Source: Manihot esculenta
Lineage: Eukaryota; Streptophyta; Magnoliopsida; Malpighiales; Euphorbiaceae
Length of the DNA: 64,000 bases
NCBI RefSeq assembly: GCF_001659605.2
Contig: NC_035172.2
Span: 34,585,342-34,649,341, forward strand
Reading direction: 5' to 3'
Under the pieces are notes generated by a model. That model saw only the letters and a program-made list of their open reading frames with translations, did not search any database and was not told the DNA's origin. Made by a program: the position numbers and the translations under genes. This document shows, piece after piece, positions 57,464 to 64,000 of the stretch (position 1 is its first letter; each line of letters opens with the position of its first letter).

Positions 57464-59818
57464 TTACCAATAGTCCCGGCAGGAACAGAAACCGTCCTTA
57501 AAATGATGAAATCTTGTAACATCCCTCACAATTATTTCTCTTCCCACAAGCTTGGAGACAAATTTGATAGCCGTGTGACAATCATTACAGACTCTGAGAT
57601 TCTTCATAATCCTCAAGGTGGTGTTTTCTGGAGTACTTATTAGCCCAAATGCGATGGCAAGTTTCTCACTGTGATATCTAAGAAGTTTATCCTTCACTTC
57701 TTCTTCAAGGTCATGCAGTACAGATTCGGTGTCTGGAACAAAACCCATCTTTTTTATGTCCTTCCAGATCTTGTCCATCATTTTATATATTTCATCTTTC
57801 TGTGGATGGCGGCCATCTTCAGCTCCAAAGACATGAACTTTGTTCTGAATCTGAACCCAACTAAATCCTTGCTCTTTCTTCACTCCTCTATCCTTCATTA
57901 ACTTTCTAATTTTAGCAGCATCTTCCCATTTTCCACAAGCTGAGTACACATTGGCAAGGGCAGAGTATGCACCACCGTTGTCAGGCTGAATAAGGAGCAG
58001 TCTCTCTGCAGCAACTTTTGCCAGATCAATATTTTTATAAACCTTACAAGAAGATAACAGTGAACCCCAAGCTATAACATCAGGTTCTACAGGCATCTCT
58101 TCTATAAAATTAAATGCTTCTTGCAACAACCCAGCACGCCCAAGCATGTCAATCATGCATGCATAGTGGCTTAGAGTTGGCTCAATTTTGTGTACACTAA
58201 CCATCAAATTAAAATAGCTCCGGCCCTGTTCCACCAATCCTACATGTGTACAAGCAGAGAGCACACCAACATAAGTTATATGGTCAGGCTCAATGTTGAG
58301 TGCCAACATCTTCTCAAACAGCTTTATAGCTTCTTCTCCAAGACCATGTTGAGCTAAAGCTATAATCATTGAAGTCCAAGAGACAGTATCCTTGTTCCAA
58401 CATATCAGATTAAATACCTTCCGTGCACCATTGATGCTTCCAGCTTTTGCATACATTGTGATCAGCGCATTGCCCACAGAAACTGATAAATGTTCCCCTG
58501 ATCTTATGGCACTTGCATGAATTTGTTTTCCATGATTCAAAGAAGCCACATTTGAAATGACGCTCAATATGGCTGCTAGTGTAAAACTATTTGGTTGAGG
58601 TCCTTCATTAGCCATTTTCCTAAAAAGCTCCATGGCGTCGTCATTTAAGCCATTCTGCAAGTAACCTACTATCATGGCTGTCCATGCAATGACATCCCGA
58701 TCTCTCAATGAGTCAAAAATCTGTCTGGCAGGGGCAATATCCCCAAGCTTGACATATCCATCCAATAGGGCTGTAAATGCTATAACATCAAGATCTGAAA
58801 TCCCACTATGTTCTACAACCCTTTGTGCTATTTCAAGCCCTCCAGACTTCGCATACATTGAGACCAAAGCATTTTGCACCACGCCAGATAAATCAAACTG
58901 TATCCTAATAATGTAACTGTGAATTTGTTTCCCGAGATTCAAGTTCTCAACATTGGCACAAGCTGATAAAATACTTGCTAAGGTGAACCTGTCGGGTTTC
59001 AGAGAAGAATCCCGCAACAAGCTATAGAAGAGTTCTAGTGCTTCCATATCTAGACCATGCTGATTGTATCCTGCAATCATCGAATTCCAAGAAACTATAT
59101 CCCGTTCACTCATTTGCTTAAATTGTGCTAGGGCAAGGGCAACATTGCCAGAACGCATATACAAACAAATCATAATATTCCAGCTTGAAATGCTCCTCAA
59201 TCTCATCCTATCAAAAATAATTTGTGCCATAACCAAATCTCCAGCCTTAGCATACATATTCAGAAGTGAATTCCCCACAGGAATATATCCATTAAGCCCT
59301 AATTTTACGATAAAAGAATGCACTTTTTTACCTATACCTAGAGCCCCCGTAGCAGCACATGAAGAAAGTACATTAGTAATCGTGAACTGGGTAGGCGTAA
59401 CTTTGTCCTTCACCATCTCTACAAACATCTTTATTGCACTCTCAAATAGACCCATTTGATTATAACCCACAATCATTGTAGTCCATGCAACAGAATCACG
59501 ATCAGGTATTTCATCAAATAGACGGCGAGCCTTGCCTATTTTTCCCTGTTTTGCATAACATGAGAGAATAGTATTCCATGAGAATGTGCTTTTCACAGGC
59601 ATTTCATCGAATAAATTGTGAGCATCACTAATGTACCCAGATTTTGCGTACAAATTCATGAGGTTGTTCATTAAGTAGACACTAAAGTTGAGGCCTAATT
59701 TAATCATCTGGGCATGGATTGATTTACCCATTAATTGCTCTTTGGATTTGAGGCTTGTTTGTAAGAGAAATGCATAAAAATCTGAAGAGGAAGAAGGGGA
59801 AGAAGGCGATAACTCCAT
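57464..59818 (-). CDS. PLS-class PPR protein with E and DYW domains (At2g22070-like)
   Basis: Intronless, 784 aa. Pentatricopeptide repeats of P, L and S types fill residues from about 35 to 620, with recurrent motifs such as YAKSGYISDAHNLFDEMPV, SWNTILSCYAKQGKIGKARR and ITYVGVLSACTHVGLVEQGR. E and E+ motifs follow (QGFSWVQIQNKVHVFG), then a complete DYW deaminase domain with H716-S-E718, C744-x2-C747 and the terminal CSCRDYW. In this family the repeats read single-stranded organelle RNA and the DYW domain deaminates specific cytidines to uridine in mitochondria or plastids. Length and order match the Arabidopsis At2g22070 product closely by memory. The N-terminus (MELSPSSPSSSSDFYAFLLQ) is Ser-rich and could be a short targeting region. 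The aminotransferase pseudogene lies about 570 bp downstream on the same strand. Confidence 0.95.
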   Translation of the reverse strand: MELSPSSPSSSSDFYAFLLQTSLKSKEQLMGKSIHAQMIKLGLNFSVYLMNNLMNLYAKSGYISDAHNLFDEMPVKSTFSWNTILSCYAKQGKIGKARRLFDEIPDRDSVAWTTMIVGYNQMGLFESAIKMFVEMVKDKVTPTQFTITNVLSSCAATGALGIGKKVHSFIVKLGLNGYIPVGNSLLNMYAKAGDLVMAQIIFDRMRLRSISSWNIMICLYMRSGNVALALAQFKQMSERDIVSWNSMIAGYNQHGLDMEALELFYSLLRDSSLKPDRFTLASILSACANVENLNLGKQIHSYIIRIQFDLSGVVQNALVSMYAKSGGLEIAQRVVEHSGISDLDVIAFTALLDGYVKLGDIAPARQIFDSLRDRDVIAWTAMIVGYLQNGLNDDAMELFRKMANEGPQPNSFTLAAILSVISNVASLNHGKQIHASAIRSGEHLSVSVGNALITMYAKAGSINGARKVFNLICWNKDTVSWTSMIIALAQHGLGEEAIKLFEKMLALNIEPDHITYVGVLSACTHVGLVEQGRSYFNLMVSVHKIEPTLSHYACMIDMLGRAGLLQEAFNFIEEMPVEPDVIAWGSLLSSCKVYKNIDLAKVAAERLLLIQPDNGGAYSALANVYSACGKWEDAAKIRKLMKDRGVKKEQGFSWVQIQNKVHVFGAEDGRHPQKDEIYKMMDKIWKDIKKMGFVPDTESVLHDLEEEVKDKLLRYHSEKLAIAFGLISTPENTTLRIMKNLRVCNDCHTAIKFVSKLVGREIIVRDVTRFHHFKDGFCSCRDYW

Positions 59819-60529
59819 CAGAAACTGGATTAATGAAATGAAAAAAAAAAAACGAACAGCAATTAGAAGATTTTATTTTCAGAGTTTCAGCCATGTCCAT
59901 CTAAAAGGCACTTCTGAAAGGATATAACAAGCAGGCCATATGACAAACACTTGCCATTCTTTATATAAACGAAACTACGTCGTTTATGTGCACACACCAA
60001 ACATATTTGAAAAAAAAAAAGGCTACATATTCAATATTTATATTTTAATAAAAATTTTTATAAATTGAGACCAAAGGAAAATTTTGTAAGATATATAATT
60101 GATAAAATTAAAAATTAATTATTAAAATTTTAATGAAAATATTTCAAATATCAATATTATTAATATATTTAATTTTATTCATCGATTTTTAAAGTTTAAA
60201 TATTTTAGTTTTGATTAGTTTAAAAAAATATTTTAATTTTGATTAAATAAATATTTTAGTTTATGAAAATGTACATTAATTTACATTATTTTTTTATAAA
60301 TTAATCGTATTTTTATTTATAGTATAATTTTCTAATTAAATATAAAATTCTTTTATATTTTTCATTATCTTATGAACAACTTAATTATGCAAACTCTATA
60401 CACCTAACCTATCATCTATTTATTTGAAAATTTGTCAATTTTAATTGAATTATATATACTTCTAACAATTAATCTATTTATATATTTTATTATAATCACA
60501 CAAAAAATAGATATAGTGATGATAAAGAC
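59819..60529. other. Upstream region of the PPR gene
   Basis: The first about 170 bp are the probable leader and promoter of the PPR gene on the minus strand. The rest is AT-rich with nothing identifiable. Confidence 0.4.
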
Positions 60530-60973
60530 TGATGTCTCGAAATTCAGTACAAGGTAGGTTAAAGATATATCTTGATAAATTTAGTCTGATTTGTCTCCCC
60601 TTGCTTTCTTTATTTCTTTTCTTTTTTATTTTCTAGTGACGTATAGTCGTTATTTTGCATTTGTATCCTCCTATCATAGTTACGTTGATTGTATATATAG
60701 ATATTCTGTATCCATTTTCATTATCAGACAGTCATTTAATTCCATCCGACACTAGATACAATCTCGGGCGTCACGGGATTTATTATCTCACAAGACCAGA
60801 GAGATAAATACGGTCAGACATCTTGTGCATAAGCTCGAGTCCGGTCTAGCTCATTAAGTAAAGTTTGAACTTGCATGTAAAGCGGACCTACGTATTGGGT
60901 TTTAGTAGAGTTAAGGTCTAACCTTCCCAGTACGGGCTCAATTAGGGCCAGGGTGTCTAAGACCCGATTATCA
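60530..60973 (+). repeat. Left LTR-like copy of the gypsy-like element (family copy G)
   Basis: It begins TGATGTCTCGAAATTC and ends CCCGATTATCA, the same tips as the 0.4-kb family at 32-40 kb (TGATGTTCTGAAATC...TTATCA). It shares the CATTTAATTCCATCCGAC core. Confidence 0.65.
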
Positions 60974-62539
60974 TCAAGTGCCCCTTTACCTGCTCATTAA
61001 TTATTCAATGATTAATGAGGGGTGAATCTCGAAACTCCAATTATTACTGCGCGACTCTAAGAGAGTTTTTGTTAAAACGTCTTCTCTTCGCCTTTACCCA
61101 TTTCAAACTTACGCTCTTGCTTTCACTTACTGCTTTGCCTCTTGCACTGCTTCTACTATCTTGCCCTTTCTCTTCTTTGTAATTCCTACCTTTCCAATCC
61201 GAGGTACGTCCTACTCTTTTCATGGCTTCTGCTAGGATTTCTAAAGTAGTGGGTTTGGTGTTCTCTATCATCTCTTTCTCATTTTCTCACTATCTTTTCA
61301 GTGATTATTTTGACACTACCATCTATAGAATTAGGACTCCCTTATCTAACGAGCGGATAGTTCTTCCCTACCCACCACTGGCGGGTCTAATAGACGCCTA
61401 GTAAGGATATAATTTGATCTTTTTCGTCAAATAAGCGATTTCAGGTAGACCTTCCCCTTTACCCATTTCTTTATTGAGGTCTTCTGTCATTTTTGGTGTC
61501 TCCTCAGATGTTGTCCCTCAATTCTATCTTGTTCATGTGTTGTTTCGAGTTCGTTTGCCTGTGCTGGGGTTTTGCCCCTTTTATTGAGTTGTTTTGTATC
61601 TTCTTTCATCTCGTTAGGTCTACCCACAAGTTCTATTACTTTGCTCTCCTAGACCGAGCCGTCCATATTTGTTGGGTATAAGAATTCGATAAAAGGTTGG
61701 GCAGAGAATTTTTTTGTTGTCGAGCTAAAAGAGAGCTTAAGAATCAATTGGAATATCGACCTCTCCTGGGGAGAGGTCCCTCAGAGTTGTAACGACTTCC
61801 TAGGTTAAGCCTACTAGACCAAATTTGTCTTCTCTGACTAATCTCTGTAAAGAAAAAATATAATGTCGAGAAGTGTATATTTATGTTTGACCTGTAGGAC
61901 TGCAGAAAAGCTGGTATTCTTTTCTAATTTTCTTTCTTTTTATATTTTTCTTTCATTGTTTTGAACTCTAACTAGATTTGTATTTTCTTTTCAGCTTTTG
62001 CTGTATCAATGACTATCATCAAACTTCTCAAGAATTTCATCATATTTCGGGAAAGCATGAAGGAGACTCTGGTCGCTTTCAAGGCCAACAAATACATAAC
62101 TGATGTGACTCAAGAGGTTTTTCAGGCTACAAACCCTGCATCTACAGCTCATCGCTCTGCCCCTACGCCTGCGCTTTCCCTGTTTTGGTGCCTATGACAA
62201 GAGGCTCTCACTCCGCAGCATCTAGGACTCGATCCCCGCTAAAGTGCCGACTCCTGCCAATAGACTCCTCCTGCTCCCAAGAAAACTCCTAAGGAGCCCA
62301 TCACACTCAGCGCGTAGGTTGATAGTAGTTCGAAAGAGAGCACTGGGATTGCTCATTTGGGCGTTCCATCTATCTAGGCTGTAGAAGCTGTCGTGATCAG
62401 AGGTGGGGCTACCAAGCATGCTCAGACTTTAGAACCTGTGACTGAGGGCAGGGCTGCTAAGCGCACTCGGACCTCGAAACCTACTGGAGAAACCCCTTCT
62501 CCCCATGTTGATAAAGGGAAAAAGGCAATGAAGCATCTG

Positions 62540-62900
62540 TCATCCTTTATTCCTTTTTCCTTTTATCCTCTAGTGACATGTACCCGCCGTCCTGCATTTG
62601 TATTCTCCTATCATAGTTACGTTGGCCATATGTATGGATGTATTATGTCCTTTCCCATTGTCAGGTAGCCATTTAATTTCATCCGGCACCATGTGGATAC
62701 GATCCCACGTGTCGCGAGATTTGTTATCTCACGGGTTCAAAGGGATAAATATGGTCAGATCTTTCATGCATAGGCTCCAGTCCGGTCCGGCTCATTAAGG
62801 TGAAACTTGGGCTTACATGTGAAGCAGATCTATATATTGAGTCTTATTAGAGTTAAGATCTGACCTTTCCAACACGAATTCAATTAGGACTCGGTTATCA
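62540..62900 (+). repeat. Right LTR-like copy of the gypsy-like element (family copy H)
   Basis: It aligns with 60973's copy from the CTTTATTCC/CTAGTGACATG block to the terminal TCGGTTATCA, but the first about 70 bp of the LTR are not recognisable. An internal stretch near the end is shorter than in the left copy. Confidence 0.6.
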
Positions 62901-64000
62901 TAAGAGACGAAAGAGAAAAAGATATGAAATGAGAGAAATACTTAAGTGAGAAAAATTGAGGACATGAAAAGAGTAATAAATATGAAGAGAGAGATTGATG
63001 GTAATAAGCGAGAGATTTAATGCGTTTGGAATAATTGTTTGTAGAAAATAATTCAAATGATTTTTTTTAAAATTATGTAAAATTTTAATTTATTTTTAAT
63101 TGAAATTTTTAAATAAAAAATTAATTTTTTTTATTTGAAGTAAAATTATTGATAAAAAAATAAATTGAATTAAAATCTTATAAAATTATCCATTTCAATG
63201 GAAGAGAAAATAAAAGTAGTAATACAAATATAGGGAGTGAGATAGGATGTTTTAGATTTGTAGATTTTATTTTGCAAATTTAATTTATTACTTCAATTTA
63301 TCAAAGTTTGAATTATAGTAAAAAAATCGCTAATATGAAAAGAAAATGTATATAAATAATATTTTTATTTTAACCTCGATAATGTAAAATTTAACGTTGA
63401 AATGTTAATAGAAAATTTAATTTTTTGATGACACACGATTATATCTTATAATTTTTATTAATTTTATTTTTTTATATATATTAAAAATATAATATTTTTT
63501 ATTAATTTTTTAATTATATTCCTCTTAAATATATTAAATTTTATTAAATAATAAGAGATATTTTTAAAAAAATTTTAAAAATAAAATAAAATAAAAATAA
63601 AATTATAATAATCAATTTATATATTATTATAGTTTAAAAAGGAGAAGTGGATAATAATTTTAAAATAACAAAAAAACAAAAGAAAAAATTTATGAGATGG
63701 AGAGACTCTACCCTTTATATCGTACAAGATTAAAGTATAAAAAAGAAAATCCTTATTTTCTAAAGGGTAAAAAAAAGTTGAACACTCTGATATCTTATTA
63801 ACTAAAAAGGTTTAGATAGAAAAATATGAAATACTAAATTCGAATCTATCAGTAAGTATTGACCATAATGAGGCAGCTTATATGAGCACATAAACAGGGA
63901 TGGTCAGAGTAACAGGTGAGACGATGCAGAACATCCGGTACAAGCACAATGTTTCCTGGGAAAGTTGGAGAGAGAAGCATGTAATCAGTGGGAGAGGTTT
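62901..64000. other. AT-rich intergenic sequence to the window edge
   Basis: No gene is supported. From about 62900 to 63015 it is purine-rich (GAGAGA words). The last about 120 bp are less AT-rich and open on the minus strand (reading PTFPGNIVLVPDVLHR), possibly the edge of a feature outside the window, but I cannot identify it. Confidence 0.4.

Larger units (their letters stand above)
60530..62900 (+). mobile_element. Decayed non-autonomous gypsy-like element with two LTR-like ends
   Basis: Direct copies of an LTR-like sequence lie at 60530-60973 and about 62540-62900, enclosing about 1.5 kb. Both ends share CTAGTGAC, TCCTATCATAGTTACGTTG, CCATTTAATTYCATCCG, CGGGATTTRTTATCTCAC-like blocks, GAGTTAAGRTCTRACCTT and a terminal TTATCA. 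The interior keeps gag-like relics. About 61683-61790 reads SIKGWAENFFVVELKES with SWGEVPQS, resembling the plant putative-gypsy-type transposon domain. About 62400-62530 gives a Lys/Arg/Thr/Pro-rich piece with KRTRTSKPTGE and KGKKA. No protease, reverse transcriptase or integrase is seen, and frames are broken, so this would be a LARD- or TR-GAG-like element. Flanking AAGAC (left) and TAAGAG (right) are only weak duplication candidates. Confidence 0.65.

Noticed and set aside
63880..64000. Possible exon at the right window edge
   Set aside because: Open only for about 120 bp, with no recognised motif and no visible splice context.
1..64000. CRISPR arrays, bacterial operons, rRNA or tRNA genes
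   Set aside because: None seen. The window is plant nuclear DNA. tRNA genes were sought only by eye, so a tRNA scan would be needed to exclude them.

Overview
This is a eudicot plant nuclear genome window. It is AT-rich, its genes have spliceosomal introns, and it carries plant-specific families (a TGA bZIP factor, a DYW-type PPR protein, RING-H2 and RINGv proteins) and much Ty1/copia, Ty3/gypsy and L1-type LINE debris. From memory, the termini of the 2.4-kb LTR at the left edge resemble elements of Euphorbiaceae such as cassava or rubber tree. That placement is an inference and was not checked.

Layout from left to right. At 1-3155 a minus-strand LINE is split by a 2447-bp solo LTR with a perfect 5-bp target duplication. 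At 3156-7990 lies very AT-rich sequence with a (AT)40 run and one LTR-like relic. Gene 1 (7995-8486, +) is an intronless RING-H2 E3 ligase. Gene 2 (13418-13660, -) is a small 80-aa plant protein of unknown function. Gene 3 (16798-21795, -) has seven coding exons and encodes a 322-aa membrane RINGv (MARCH-like) E3. Gene 4 (24329-27141, -) encodes a very acidic protein with a C-terminal basic nuclear signal and an intron-containing 5' leader. From 28 to 41 kb is a repeat-dominated region with a 5'-truncated LINE and five copies of a short LTR-like family. Gene 5 (44000-53968, +) is a clade-I TGA bZIP factor (374 aa, eight coding exons). Its last intron holds a 4.5-kb antisense copia element with its target duplication intact. 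A decayed alanine-glyoxylate aminotransferase-2-like pseudogene (about 55.4-56.9 kb, -) follows. Gene 6 (57464-59818, -) is a 784-aa PLS-DYW PPR protein. The right end holds a decayed, non-autonomous gypsy-like element (60.5-62.9 kb) and AT-rich sequence.

The genes are independent transcription units with no shared pathway. I see no CRISPR array, operon-like system or convincing novel enzymatic system. The most noteworthy items are: a dispersed TGAT...ATCA LTR-like family (eight copies, two with perfect target duplications); the TGA gene with two apparent GC-AG introns and Ser in place of a redox cysteine; a 228-bp in-frame tandem duplication of the catalytic core of the copia reverse transcriptase; and the solo LTR whose removal restores the LINE zinc-knuckle reading frame. 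Exon boundaries were set by hand from splice signals and phase, and transcript data would be decisive.
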